Below are positions 1 through 8,725 of a stretch of 64,000 nt of DNA, one piece after another; positions within the stretch are counted from its first letter, which is position 1; the number at the start of each line of letters is the position of its first letter. A program made the translations under genes and the position numbers. Location: the NCBI RefSeq assembly GCF_003248355.1, contig NZ_QKWY01000002.1:992001-1056000 (forward strand), written 5' to 3'. Under the pieces are notes generated by a model, which was not told where the DNA came from, ran no database searches, and worked only from the letters and a program-made list of their open reading frames with translations. The stretch is from Streptomyces sp. AC1-42W (lineage in GTDB: Bacteria > Actinomycetota > Actinomycetes > Streptomycetales > Streptomycetaceae).

Positions 1-1681
1 ACAGCATGTACGGGGAGGGCAGCGGCACGTCCCCGAACCAGTCCGCCGCGTGCTCGGCGAGCACCGCGGGGGCGAACGGCCGCCACGCCTCACGGCTCTT
101 GACCCGGTTCACCCGCGGCCAGTTCTCCGCGTTGCGCGGGTCGGCCAGGATCGACCGGTGGCCGAGCGCCCGCGGCCCCGCCTCGCTGCCCCCGTCGAAC
201 CAGGCCACCACGCGGTCGGCGACCAGATCGTCCGCCACCCGCTCCGCGACCGCCTCGCCGCCGCCCGGGTCCTCGACCGCGATCCGGTCGCCGGCGGCGG
301 CGATCGCCGCGGCGATGCCCGCGGCCGTGGGGGGCGTGCCGAGGTAGGGCGAGGGGAAACGGCCGCCGTCGGCCGCGGCCGGGACCGGATGGTCGAGGAT
401 CGAGTGGTGGACGGCGAGCGCCGCGCCGATCGCGATGCCGCCGTCGTCGCAGGCGGGTTCGACGAAGACGCGCCGGAAGGGCCCCTCCTGGGCGATCTGG
501 GTGTTGGACGGGCAGTTGAGCGCGGTGCCGCCGGACATGCAGAGCGCGGGCACCGCGAGGCCGGCCGCGCCCAGCGAGGCGTGCAGCGTACGCACCGCCT
601 CCATCCGCACCTCCTCGAAGAGCTTCTGGGTGCTGGCCGCCACATCGGCGTTGACCGGGGCGGTCGCCTGCTCCGGGTCGCCGTACGGGGCGAGGTCGTA
701 CCCCATGCGCTCGGCCTCCCGGCGGCAGTGCCGCAGCCAGGCCGTCGCCACGTCCATCGGGAAGCGTTCGCGCAGGTCGGCGTGGTTGCCCAGGAACCGG
801 GACGAGTAGAAGCGCGGGCGCCCGTAGGCGGCCAGGCCCATCAGCTTCCCGGCCGGGCCGACCAGGCCGAGGCCCAGCGCGGCGCCCACCCGGTCGTACA
901 GGCCGCCCAGGCCCAGGTGGTGCGGGGCGAGCGGGTACAGCGCCTGCTCCCGGCCCAGGTAGAACATGCCGCTGTGGTAGCTCTCGCCCTCGGCGTAGCC
1001 GTCGTGCGTGAACACCGCGGCCTCCCGGAACCCGGAGGCGTAGTACACGCTCCCCGCGTGCGCCAGGTGGTGGTGGACGGCGTATCCGGGGATCGTGGTC
1101 CCGTCGAGCGTCACCCGCACCGGCAGGTGGAAGCCGTACCGGTTCCGCTCGTCGGCCGACACGGGCGTGGCCGCCAGCTCCGCGAGACCGCGGGTGCCCG
1201 CCCACTCGGGCACGGTGACGTAGTCGTCGACCCACGGGACGAACGGCACGTCCGCCCGGCTCAGCGTCGTGTGCTCCGGGTACAGGCGCGCGTAGGAGCG
1301 GCCCAGCCAGGTCGCGGACAGGCCGGGGTCGTAGAGGAAGTCGAGCAGGGTGCCGCCGCCCCGCCGTCCGGCCGCGCCGGGCTCCTCCTCCAGCAGCGTG
1401 CAGGGCCGGCCGAACGGGTCGTCCGCCGCGTAGGCGACGGACAGCGCCGCCGGGTCGTCGACGATCAGCTCCACCCCCTGGGTCGAGCAGACCGCGACCG
1501 CGTCCACCTCGTCGGCCCGCAGGCCGGCCCCGTCCAGGGCCCGGCGCACGGTGGCCACGTCGAGGGTGGCCGCGTGCTTGACCCGGGTGTGCCGCTCCCG
1601 CAGCACGTAGGAGACGACGGCCCCGTCACGAAGGACGGAGACGGCCGCGTCGTGGCCGAAATGAAGACCTAGGACGATCAT
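1..1681 (-). CDS. Carbamoyltransferase, CmcH/NodU family (3' end cut by window)
   Basis: Predicted O-carbamoyltransferase using carbamoyl phosphate to modify a hydroxyl of the cluster product. The ATG at 1681 opens MIVLGLHFGHDAAVSVL, the usual NodU N-terminus. About 560 codons are in the window and the frame is still open at base 1; the family is about 560-600 residues, so only the very C-terminus is missing. Visible family motifs are the His-rich HHHLAHA stretch, MSGGTALNCPSNTQ, and near the C-terminus GPRALGHRSILADPR. It starts 74 bases beyond the stop of the acyl-CoA dehydrogenase gene and reads the same way, so it is probably the third gene of the leftward operon. The acceptor cannot be told from sequence. 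Confidence 0.9.
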   Translation of the reverse strand, partial: MIVLGLHFGHDAAVSVLRDGAVVSYVLRERHTRVKHAATLDVATVRRALDGAGLRADEVDAVAVCSTQGVELIVDDPAALSVAYAADDPFGRPCTLLEEEPGAAGRRGGGTLLDFLYDPGLSATWLGRSYARLYPEHTTLSRADVPFVPWVDDYVTVPEWAGTRGLAELAATPVSADERNRYGFHLPVRVTLDGTTIPGYAVHHHLAHAGSVYYASGFREAAVFTHDGYAEGESYHSGMFYLGREQALYPLAPHHLGLGGLYDRVGAALGLGLVGPAGKLMGLAAYGRPRFYSSRFLGNHADLRERFPMDVATAWLRHCRREAERMGYDLAPYGDPEQATAPVNADVAASTQKLFEEVRMEAVRTLHASLGAAGLAVPALCMSGGTALNCPSNTQIAQEGPFRRVFVEPACDDGGIAIGAALAVHHSILDHPVPAAADGGRFPSPYLGTPPTAAGIAAAIAAAGDRIAVEDPGGGEAVAERVADDLVADRVVAWFDGGSEAGPRALGHRSILADPRNAENWPRVNRVKSREAWRPFAPAVLAEHAADWFGDVPLPSPYML

Positions 1682-1755
1682 CGAATCTCCAAGTGCTGCG
1701 CCCGGACGGGCGCGTCGATCGGTCTGCGAGAGGGGGTCGCCCCAGGGGGACGCGG

Positions 1756-2874
1756 TCACTTCAGGGTCAGTCCGCCGCCGCCGAGCCAGGTGTCGAGCGG
1801 CTCCCGCGCCGAGATCTCGGACGGCGGGTGGAAGGCGAGGCCCCGGCTCGCGGCCAGGGCGTCCACCCCCTGCGAGCCCGTCACGAACGGCATGCCGCCG
1901 GCGAGTTCCAGGGCCCGGTCGGTCGCCTCCGCGATGGCCCGCTGGGCGGTGTGGCGCACGAGCAGGGACCGGCCGAGCAGATCGTCGTCGCACCGGCCCT
2001 CGTCCACCTCCCGGGCCAGCGCCTCCAGGGCGGCGCACACCGTCTCCAGCGGGGCCAGCGCGGCCACCCGGTCGCCCGGGGTGCCGCGCTGCGCGGTGTG
2101 GAGCCGCTCCACCTGGCCGGTGGCGATGCCGAGGTAGGACGCGGTGATGAGCAGCTGGAACCAGAGCAGGTTGGAGGTGAAGCGGCCGGGCGAGAGCGCC
2201 GGGTCACCGATCGGGATGATCATGGAGTCCGGTACGAAGACCTCGTCGAGGAGCACCGCGTCGGTCTGGGTGGCGCGCAGCACCCGGTTGCGCCAGAACG
2301 GCTCACGCCGGATTCCGGGCGCGTCCGCCGGGATCACCAGCATCAGGAGCGGGCTCTCCGGGGCGCTGTCGTCCGGCGCGGTCGCCGTCAGCGTGAGCAG
2401 GCCCATGGAACGGGTCAGGGAGCACGGGCGTTTGGTGCCCGACACCGTCAGCCCTCCGTCGGCGGCGGCGACCCGGATGCCGGGCGTGAACAGGCTCCGG
2501 CCCACCTGGCCCTCCGCGCCGCAGGAGGCGACGAGATGCCGCTGCTCCGCGACCTCCCGGAGCACGGCGTCCGCGTCCGCGCCGAGCGCGGCGGCCAGCC
2601 AGGCGACCTTGTAGTGGTGCATGGTCGTCGCGACGGCCAGCGCCGGGGCGCGGGTCCCGACCGCCCGCTGGAGGCGTACGCCGTCGCGGCAGCCGAGCCC
2701 GGCGCCCCCCAGCTCCCGGGGGACGAACAGGTTGCCGCCGCCGGCCCGGCGGAACGCCTCGATCACGTCGCCCTCCGGGTCCTCGGCGCCGTCGATGCCC
2801 AGTTCGGCGAGCCATCCGTCGAAGCCGGGAAGGTGGGCTTCGAGCAGGGCGCGCTCGGCGGACAGTGTTCTCAT
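1756..2874 (-). CDS. Acyl-CoA dehydrogenase family flavoprotein
   Basis: A 372-residue acyl-CoA dehydrogenase-fold protein, probably acting on a carrier-bound intermediate. The start at 2874 overlaps the NRPS stop by four bases (ATGA), which implies translational coupling and a role tied to that enzyme. Family features are the helical N-terminal domain, the central beta domain around VSGTKRPCSLTRS, and a C-terminal helical bundle with ALELAGGMPFVTGS. I do not see the usual YEGT-type segment with the catalytic Glu near the C-terminus; it reads FHPPSEISAREPLDTWL instead. The base may therefore be elsewhere, or the chemistry may differ from alpha,beta-dehydrogenation, for example oxidation of a thiazoline or an aminoacyl thioester. 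Confidence 0.85.
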   Translation of the reverse strand: MRTLSAERALLEAHLPGFDGWLAELGIDGAEDPEGDVIEAFRRAGGGNLFVPRELGGAGLGCRDGVRLQRAVGTRAPALAVATTMHHYKVAWLAAALGADADAVLREVAEQRHLVASCGAEGQVGRSLFTPGIRVAAADGGLTVSGTKRPCSLTRSMGLLTLTATAPDDSAPESPLLMLVIPADAPGIRREPFWRNRVLRATQTDAVLLDEVFVPDSMIIPIGDPALSPGRFTSNLLWFQLLITASYLGIATGQVERLHTAQRGTPGDRVAALAPLETVCAALEALAREVDEGRCDDDLLGRSLLVRHTAQRAIAEATDRALELAGGMPFVTGSQGVDALAASRGLAFHPPSEISAREPLDTWLGGGGLTLK

Positions 2875-5800
2875 TCCCGTGCTCCTCTCGGGCGGTCGGT
2901 GGTGGGGGCGGCGGCGCACAGGGCGCCGATCCGCCGGGCCAGCCGGGCGGCGGCCGCGGCGCGCACCACCGAGAAGTGGTCCTCGTCGACGGTGAGTACG
3001 GGGCCGGGGTCCGCCACGACCTCGTCGAGCGGCAGCAGTCCGGGGAAGGCGTGGCGCGAGGTCCGTCCGGCGCGGATCGACAGCCGGGGCGGCGGCCCGT
3101 CCGGTGCGGGCGGTTCCGCTGCCGGGCCGGGGTGCCAGGCGACCGGCGTGTGGCGCTCCAGGATCTCCGCGTTGTTGCGGTAGACGGCGAACAGCCGGGA
3201 CAGCTCCGCCGGTTCGAGGGCCCTCCCGATGAGTCCCTGGGCGAACAGGGCGTCGTGGGCGGCGAGCAGCCGCTCCTCGTCGGACGCGTCCGGGCCCGCG
3301 TCCGGGAGCCGTGCGGCGAGGTCGCCCCGGCCGAGCAGATCGCCGAAGAATCCGGCGAGCCGGACGCCGGCGGCGGGCGCGCAGCCGTCCGGGCGCCCGA
3401 CGAAGGAGTCGATCGTGGTCAGGGAGGCCACCGGCCGCCCCTCCCGCTCCAGGAGCACCGCCGTGTGCAGGGCCACGGTCCCGCCGAGCGACCAGCCCAC
3501 CAGATGCAGCGGCCCGTCCGGCAGGCGCTCGGCGAGCGTGTGCGCGTAGTGCTTCGCCATGGCGTCGAGGCTGCTCGCGGGCTCCTCCGCGCCGTGCAGC
3601 CCGGCCGCCCGCAGGCCGTGCAGCGAGATCCGCGGGGCGAGTTCCGGGTCGGCCGTCATGGCGGAGACGGCCTCCTCGTAGCAGAGGACGTCGCCGCCGA
3701 CCGGGTGGACGAACACCACGTGCTGCCCGCCGTCGCCGCCGAGGCCGACCAGCGGTCCGGTGTCGTCGCCCGTCGCTGTGCCGTCCCCGGCGGTGAGCAG
3801 GGCGGCCTGGGCGCGTACGGTTCTGCTCCGGAAGAGCGAGGCCAGCGGGAGCCGGCGCCCGAAGGCCGTCTCGATGGAGCGGAACAGCCGTACGGCGGTC
3901 AGCGAACTGCCGCCCAGCGTGAAGAAGTCGTCGGTGACGCCGCTCGCGGCCGGGCCCAGGAGGTCCTGCCACAGGGCGAGCAGCCGGGCCTCCACCGGCG
4001 ATCCGGGGCGCTGCGCGCCGCCGCCCGCAGCGTCCGGCGCCCCGGCTGCCGGGGCCGCGCGCACCGTGTCGGCGAGCAGGGCCAGGAGCGCCTTGCGGTC
4101 CACCTTGCCGTTGCCGCTCAGCGGGAGTCCGGGCACCTCGACGACGGTGGCGGGCACCATGTACGGGGGCAGGGCGTCGCCGAGTTCCCGCAGCAGCCCC
4201 GGTGCGTCGGGCGCGATCCGGGCCCTCTGCGGGGCGGCGGCCGGCTCGTCGCGGGTGATGAACGCCGCCAGGTACGGCTGGCTGTGCGAGGTGTCGACCA
4301 GCGCGACGGAGGACCCCACCCCCGCGAGGCCGGACAACTGGGCCTCGATCTCGCCCAGTTCGACGCGGTAGCCGTTGATCTTGACCTGGTGGTCGGCCCG
4401 TCCGAGGAATTCCAGGATGCCGCCCGGCCGGTACCGGGCGCGGTCGCCCGTCCGGTAGAGCCGCTCACCGGTCACGGGGTGCCGCGGGAACGAGGCGGCG
4501 GTCCGTTCGGGCTCGCCGAGGTAGCCGGTGGCCAGGCCGGCGCCGCCGATGTAGAGGTCGCCGGGCACCCAGTCCGGGACGTCGGCCATGTTCCGGTCCA
4601 GGACGTGCATGGTCTGGTTGGCCAGCGGGGTCCCGTACGGCACGCTCTGCCATCCGGCGGGGACGCCGGTCACGGGGTACCAGTTCGACCAGATCGACGC
4701 CTCGGTGGCGCCGCCCATCGCGATGACCTGGGCGCCGGGGCAGTACGCGGCCAGCCGGTCCAGCAGCGGCAGCGGAACCCAGTCGCCGCTGAGCATGACC
4801 AGCCGCAGGGAGGCGAGGAGTTCGCGGGCCTGCTCGCCGAGGTACTCCAGGGTCAGGGCGAGCAGGGCGGGCACCGAGTTCCACACGGTCACGCCGTGGC
4901 GCCGTACGCACTCGCCCCAGGACTGCGGGTCCGGCACGGCGCTCTGCGGCGGGCACACCACGCTGCCGCCGCAGCCGAGCACGGCGAACTGGTCGAAGAC
5001 CGACAGGTCGAAGGCGAGCGAGGAGACCGCGAGCACCTTGTCGTCGGGCGTCAGGGAGAACCGTTCGGCGAGGTCGCACAGGGTGTTGACGGCGGCCCGG
5101 TGCGGGATGACGACCCCCTTGGGGGTGCCGGTCGACCCGGAGGTGTAGATGACGTACGCGCTCCGGTCCAGGCTGCCGCCAGCCGGCGGCTCGGCGGCGC
5201 CGGGGAGCGGGGGCGCGGGTTCGCCGGGGGCGTCCGGACCGGGGGAGCGGCCGATGACGACCTGGTGCACCCCCTCGGGCAGCTCGCCCGGTGTCCCGAG
5301 TTCCGCCCCGGTGACCAGTGCGCGGGCGCCGCTGTGCCGCAGCACTGTGCGGACCCGCGCGTCGGGCCAGTGCGGGTCGATCGGTACGTACGCGCCTCCG
5401 GCGCGCAGCACCGCGAGGACGGCCACCGACTGCGCCCGGCCCCGGGGCACCCGTACGCCGACCAGCTCGGGCCGGTCCGGGTTCCGGCCGATGCCCAGCT
5501 CCCGCAGCCGGTCCGCGAGCGCGGCCGAGGCCGCGTCGAGTCCGGCCCGGCTCAGCGTGCCCTCGCCGTCGTGCACGGCGGGGGCTTCCGGCAGGGTGCG
5601 GCAGGAGCGCAGGGCGAAGGAGTGCAGCTCGCCGGTGGGCAGCGGCGTCGCCGTGTCGTTGGCCCGTACCCGGCCGGCCAGCTGGGCGGCCGGCAGCGGG
5701 ACCGGGCCGGTGGCCGCCCACTCCGCGCCGTCGTCGGCCAGGGCCCGCAGCCGCCTGCGGTGGTAGGCCGCCAACTCCTCGATCAGGCCGGGCGGGTAGG

Positions 5801-7322
5801 CGCTCTCGGCGTGGTCGAGGTTGCAGACCAGCTCCCCGTCCTCCTCGTACACCTGGTGGTCGAGGAGGATCTGCGGCGTGCTGATGGAGCTGTGCACCAG
5901 TTCGGCGCCGGGCAGGGGCAGCAGGAAGCCGCCGGGGGCGCCGTCGACCAGGTCGAGCCCGCTGGTGAAGACCACGGGGGCCGGGCTGCCGGTCTCCGCC
6001 CGGCGCTTCTGGAGGGAGCGGCTGACCTCGACGCCGGAGACCTCCAGCGCGGACAGGTCGGCGTACAGGCCGCCCTGCAGTCGGCGGCACCGGTCGGCGA
6101 AGGAGAGCCCGGCCTCGTCCGGCCCGTAGCCGACGAGCACCGTGGTGCTGGCGTTGCCCCAGACGCGCGGCAGCTCCGGATGGCTTCCGGGGCGGTGCGC
6201 GGCCAGAACGGTGACGGCGCCGGCGGCCCCGTCGGACCACCGGTGCAGGGCTTCGGTGAACAGCGCGAACAGGGCGCTGCCCACCGGGAGCCCGGCGGCC
6301 GCGGCGTGGGCCCGGAAGCGGGCCCAGGACGGGGCGTCGAGGCGGGTGGACAGCCGGCGCAGCGGTGCGCCCGGACAGGGGTCGGCGGTCGGATCGGCGG
6401 CGGGGTCGGCGGCGGGCCGGGCCGGCAGGGCGGGGGCCGGCGGGAGCATGTCCGCCCTGCGCTCCCAGTAGCGCAGCGCGGAGTGGTGCGCACCGGAGGC
6501 GCGGCGCTCCTCCAGGCCCCGTACGTAGTCGCGGAAGGTGAGGCCCAGCGTGTCGGGGAGGTAGTCGGGCTCGACGCAGCACCGGGCCAGCTCGGTGAAG
6601 AACAACTGGGTGGTGACGCCGTCGAAGGCGATCAGCCGCAGGGCGATCTGGATGCGGGCGGTGCCGTCCGGCAGCAGCACGTGGCGGAGCAGGAAGGGGC
6701 GACCCTCGGCGTACGGGGGCAGATCGCCGGCCAGCCGTTCGCGCAACGCCAGGAGCTCCGCCCGCGCCGCCTCGCCGGACAGGCCGGTCAGGTCGTGGCG
6801 GTCGACCAGGCCCGGTTCCTCACCGCCGGCCGGGACCGGCAGGATGCGCTGGGTGCCGTTCTCGAACACCGCGAGGCGCAGCGCCCCGTGGGCCCGGCGC
6901 AGCAGGGTCAGGGCCGCGTGCAGCGTGTCGGCGTCCGGGAACGTCCCGGCGGCGAAGGCGTACTCGTGGACGAACACGGCGGGCGCCGGGTGGTCGTAGA
7001 AGTCCTGCTCGCCGATGAGATAGGCCTGTTGCAGATCGGTCAGGGGGAAGGCGGCGCCGGCCGAACCGGGGTCGGCGGCGAAGTGCCAGGAGTCCTCGGC
7101 GCGGGAGTCCGGGGCGCCGGGGCCCCGCGGCGCGCCGTCCGGTTCGCCCAGCAGCCCGATCAGGGCGTCGCGGCAGGCGCGCACCGATCGGCGCAGCTCC
7201 TCGGTGAGCGCGCCGGGCGGAGCGGAATAGCGGAGCGCTCCGTCCTCCAGGCGCAGGACGATTCCGGCGGCGTGCAACTCGTCGCGGACAGCCGCTGCCG
7301 CGGAGCGGGGTGAGCCCGGCAT
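2871..7322 (-). CDS. NRPS: docking-Cy-A-PCP-TE
   Basis: A 1483-residue terminal NRPS module. Approximate domains: TubC-like docking domain 8-55; cyclization-type condensation domain 90-520 (opens FPLTDLQQAYLIGEQ, closes with STPQILLDHQVYEEDG); adenylation 560-1060 (YTSGSTGTPKGV, GGATEASIWS, YRTGDRARY, NGYRVELGEIE); PCP with the GGSS serine near 1138; thioesterase 1200-1475 with GWSLGG serine 1278, IDSF aspartate and DEDHF histidine. By eye the specificity residues read about D-L-F-N-M-S-M-I-W, close to the Cys code DLYNLSLIW. The Cy motif DxxxxD reads RLIAFD, so its first Asp is lost. The ATG follows GGAGAAGAA. The docking domain implies an upstream carrier partner, and the TE implies product release here. 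Confidence 0.93.
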   Translation of the reverse strand: MPGSPRSAAAAVRDELHAAGIVLRLEDGALRYSAPPGALTEELRRSVRACRDALIGLLGEPDGAPRGPGAPDSRAEDSWHFAADPGSAGAAFPLTDLQQAYLIGEQDFYDHPAPAVFVHEYAFAAGTFPDADTLHAALTLLRRAHGALRLAVFENGTQRILPVPAGGEEPGLVDRHDLTGLSGEAARAELLALRERLAGDLPPYAEGRPFLLRHVLLPDGTARIQIALRLIAFDGVTTQLFFTELARCCVEPDYLPDTLGLTFRDYVRGLEERRASGAHHSALRYWERRADMLPPAPALPARPAADPAADPTADPCPGAPLRRLSTRLDAPSWARFRAHAAAAGLPVGSALFALFTEALHRWSDGAAGAVTVLAAHRPGSHPELPRVWGNASTTVLVGYGPDEAGLSFADRCRRLQGGLYADLSALEVSGVEVSRSLQKRRAETGSPAPVVFTSGLDLVDGAPGGFLLPLPGAELVHSSISTPQILLDHQVYEEDGELVCNLDHAESAYPPGLIEELAAYHRRRLRALADDGAEWAATGPVPLPAAQLAGRVRANDTATPLPTGELHSFALRSCRTLPEAPAVHDGEGTLSRAGLDAASAALADRLRELGIGRNPDRPELVGVRVPRGRAQSVAVLAVLRAGGAYVPIDPHWPDARVRTVLRHSGARALVTGAELGTPGELPEGVHQVVIGRSPGPDAPGEPAPPLPGAAEPPAGGSLDRSAYVIYTSGSTGTPKGVVIPHRAAVNTLCDLAERFSLTPDDKVLAVSSLAFDLSVFDQFAVLGCGGSVVCPPQSAVPDPQSWGECVRRHGVTVWNSVPALLALTLEYLGEQARELLASLRLVMLSGDWVPLPLLDRLAAYCPGAQVIAMGGATEASIWSNWYPVTGVPAGWQSVPYGTPLANQTMHVLDRNMADVPDWVPGDLYIGGAGLATGYLGEPERTAASFPRHPVTGERLYRTGDRARYRPGGILEFLGRADHQVKINGYRVELGEIEAQLSGLAGVGSSVALVDTSHSQPYLAAFITRDEPAAAPQRARIAPDAPGLLRELGDALPPYMVPATVVEVPGLPLSGNGKVDRKALLALLADTVRAAPAAGAPDAAGGGAQRPGSPVEARLLALWQDLLGPAASGVTDDFFTLGGSSLTAVRLFRSIETAFGRRLPLASLFRSRTVRAQAALLTAGDGTATGDDTGPLVGLGGDGGQHVVFVHPVGGDVLCYEEAVSAMTADPELAPRISLHGLRAAGLHGAEEPASSLDAMAKHYAHTLAERLPDGPLHLVGWSLGGTVALHTAVLLEREGRPVASLTTIDSFVGRPDGCAPAAGVRLAGFFGDLLGRGDLAARLPDAGPDASDEERLLAAHDALFAQGLIGRALEPAELSRLFAVYRNNAEILERHTPVAWHPGPAAEPPAPDGPPPRLSIRAGRTSRHAFPGLLPLDEVVADPGPVLTVDEDHFSVVRAAAAARLARRIGALCAAAPTTDRPRGARE

Positions 7323-7471
7323 ATTTCTTCTCCATAAACCGTCGGGGAACGATTGAATGCTGCTGCTCCGAAGAGGGGCTGTACAGGTTCGGAGCGTGTC
7401 CGTATGCGGTCACGTCCGCTGCCGGAATATCGATCGATTTCCACGTCCCCGCCGTGCCGGGCGGCCCGTGC

Positions 7472-7477
7472 TAGCAT
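7472..7477 (+). promoter_or_regulatory. Candidate -10 element (TAGCAT) for a leaderless GNAT transcript
   Basis: TAGCAT ends six bases before the ATG at 7484 and no Shine-Dalgarno sequence is visible. This fits a leaderless transcript starting at the start codon. No convincing -35 was found. Confidence 0.4.
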
Positions 7478-7483
7478 CCCGCC

Positions 7484-7999
7484 ATGTCGATCGTCGAATT
7501 CAATGGAATGCGGGTGCGGCGCCCCGAACCCGACGACCATCCACGGGTGTTGAAGGTGCTCGACCGATGGTGGGGAGAGTTCGAGGGGAGTACCGGAAGT
7601 GTGCAGCGGGCGCTGCTCCTGCCGCGTCTTTACTTTCAGCATTTCACCACGGGGAGTTTCCTTGTGGAGCGGGACGGAGAATTGACCGGATTCCTTGTCG
7701 GCTTCCTGTCCCAGACGCGACCGGACGAGAGTTACATTCATTTTGTCGGCGTCGCTCCCGAGGAGCAGGGCCGCGGGCTCGGCACATTCCTCTACGAGCG
7801 GTTCTTCGCCTACGGCAGGGCTCACGGGCGCAGCGTGGTGCGTGCGATCACCTCGTCCGCGAACACGGGGTCGTTCGCCTTTCACACCCGGATGGGATTC
7901 ACCGCGGAAGCGGGCCCGAAGGAGGTCGAGGGGCGGCCCGTCCAGCCGGACTACGACGGACCCGGTCTCGACCGGGTCTCCTTCGTCCGCCCCCTCTGA
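7484..7999 (+). CDS. GNAT family N-acetyltransferase
   Basis: A 171-residue GCN5-type acetyltransferase. The acetyl-CoA binding loop is visible as VAPEEQGRGLGTFLYERF (Q/R-x-x-G-x-G/A), followed by a NTGSFAFHTRMGF stretch typical of the fold. It is transcribed divergently from the NRPS operon across 161 bases. The first 250 bases use AT-ending codons (TTT, ATT, GAA TTG) far more than neighbouring genes, which suggests separate acquisition. It could acetylate a cluster intermediate or provide self-resistance; the substrate is unknown. Confidence 0.85.
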   Translation: MSIVEFNGMRVRRPEPDDHPRVLKVLDRWWGEFEGSTGSVQRALLLPRLYFQHFTTGSFLVERDGELTGFLVGFLSQTRPDESYIHFVGVAPEEQGRGLGTFLYERFFAYGRAHGRSVVRAITSSANTGSFAFHTRMGFTAEAGPKEVEGRPVQPDYDGPGLDRVSFVRPL

Positions 8000-8001
8000 G
8001 G

Positions 8002-8574
8002 TCAGCCGCGCGCATCGGGGCGGACCATGCCGAGGATCGCGGTGTCGTACCGGACGCCCTTCACGTCCTCGTAGGCGCGCAGCACCCCCTCCGGGACGAA
8101 ACCGGCCGCTTCCATGGCGCGGCGGCCGCGGGTGTTGCCGCTGAGGCACAGGGCCGCGATCCGCACCAGGCCCAGCTCGCCGAAGCCCCACGCGGTCATC
8201 AGGGCCATCGCCCGGCGGCCGATGCCCCGGCCGCGCGCGTCGGCCGCCAGCCAGATGCCGAGTTCGCCCCGCCGCTGCGGCAGGTCCAGGTCGTGCAGCC
8301 CGACCCAGCCGAGCACCCGGGTGCCGTCCGCGCGGTCGGTCACGATCAGGTCCACGGTGCCGGCCGCCTGCTGGGCGGCCATCCAGTCGCGGGCGTGCTC
8401 GGTCGTGAAGGGGGAGGGGAACGGCGTCCAGCGGGCCACCTCCGGATCGTCACCGGCGCGGGCCACGGCCGGCGCGTCCGCCGCCCGCAGGGGCCGCAGC
8501 CACACGACGCCGTCGGTCAGCCCGGCGGCCGGGGTGGGGAGGCGGTCCGGTGCCGGGGCACGGTCGGGAGCCAT
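8002..8574 (-). CDS. GNAT family N-acetyltransferase (RimJ/RimL-like)
   Basis: A 190-residue acetyltransferase of the RimJ/RimL type. It has VVWLRPLRAADAPAVA at the start of the domain, the acetyl-CoA loop AADARGRGIGRRAM, and NTRGRRAMEAAGFVPEG. I place the start at the ATG at 8574, which follows a GCAGGA ribosome site; an in-frame extension to 8658 is possible but reads as Arg/Pro-rich non-domain sequence. It ends three bases from the convergent GNAT gene. It may be a resistance or tailoring enzyme, or a bystander. Confidence 0.85.
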   Translation of the reverse strand: MAPDRAPAPDRLPTPAAGLTDGVVWLRPLRAADAPAVARAGDDPEVARWTPFPSPFTTEHARDWMAAQQAAGTVDLIVTDRADGTRVLGWVGLHDLDLPQRRGELGIWLAADARGRGIGRRAMALMTAWGFGELGLVRIAALCLSGNTRGRRAMEAAGFVPEGVLRAYEDVKGVRYDTAILGMVRPDARG

Positions 8575-8644
8575 CTGCAGTTCCTGCCTTCGACGGGGCG
8601 AGCCACGGTCCGGGGGACGACAGCGCCCATCAAAGGGAGCGGCC

Positions 8645-8688
8645 GGGCCGGTGTCCATACCCGGCCCACTGGCCGGGAGAGGCCAGTG
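8645..8688. terminator. Candidate stem-loops downstream of the LuxR gene
   Basis: Two adjacent perfect inverted repeats, GGGCCGG/CCGGCCC (8645-8651 with 8661-8667) and CACTGGCC/GGCCAGTG (8667-8674 with 8681-8688), lie between the LuxR gene stop and the next leftward gene. No T-run follows. Confidence 0.35.
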
Positions 8689-8725
8689 CCGTGACCGGAC
8701 AGCGGGAGCGGTGACCGATGTCCGC

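Noticed and set aside
50..1672. A 540-codon rightward reading frame opposite the carbamoyltransferase
   Set aside because: Arg/Gly/Val-rich composition with no domain; it is the antisense shadow of a clearly coding leftward frame with NodU motifs.
2865..7313. A 1482-codon rightward frame spanning the NRPS
   Set aside because: It mirrors the NRPS exactly and has low-complexity composition. The opposite strand has all the NRPS core motifs.
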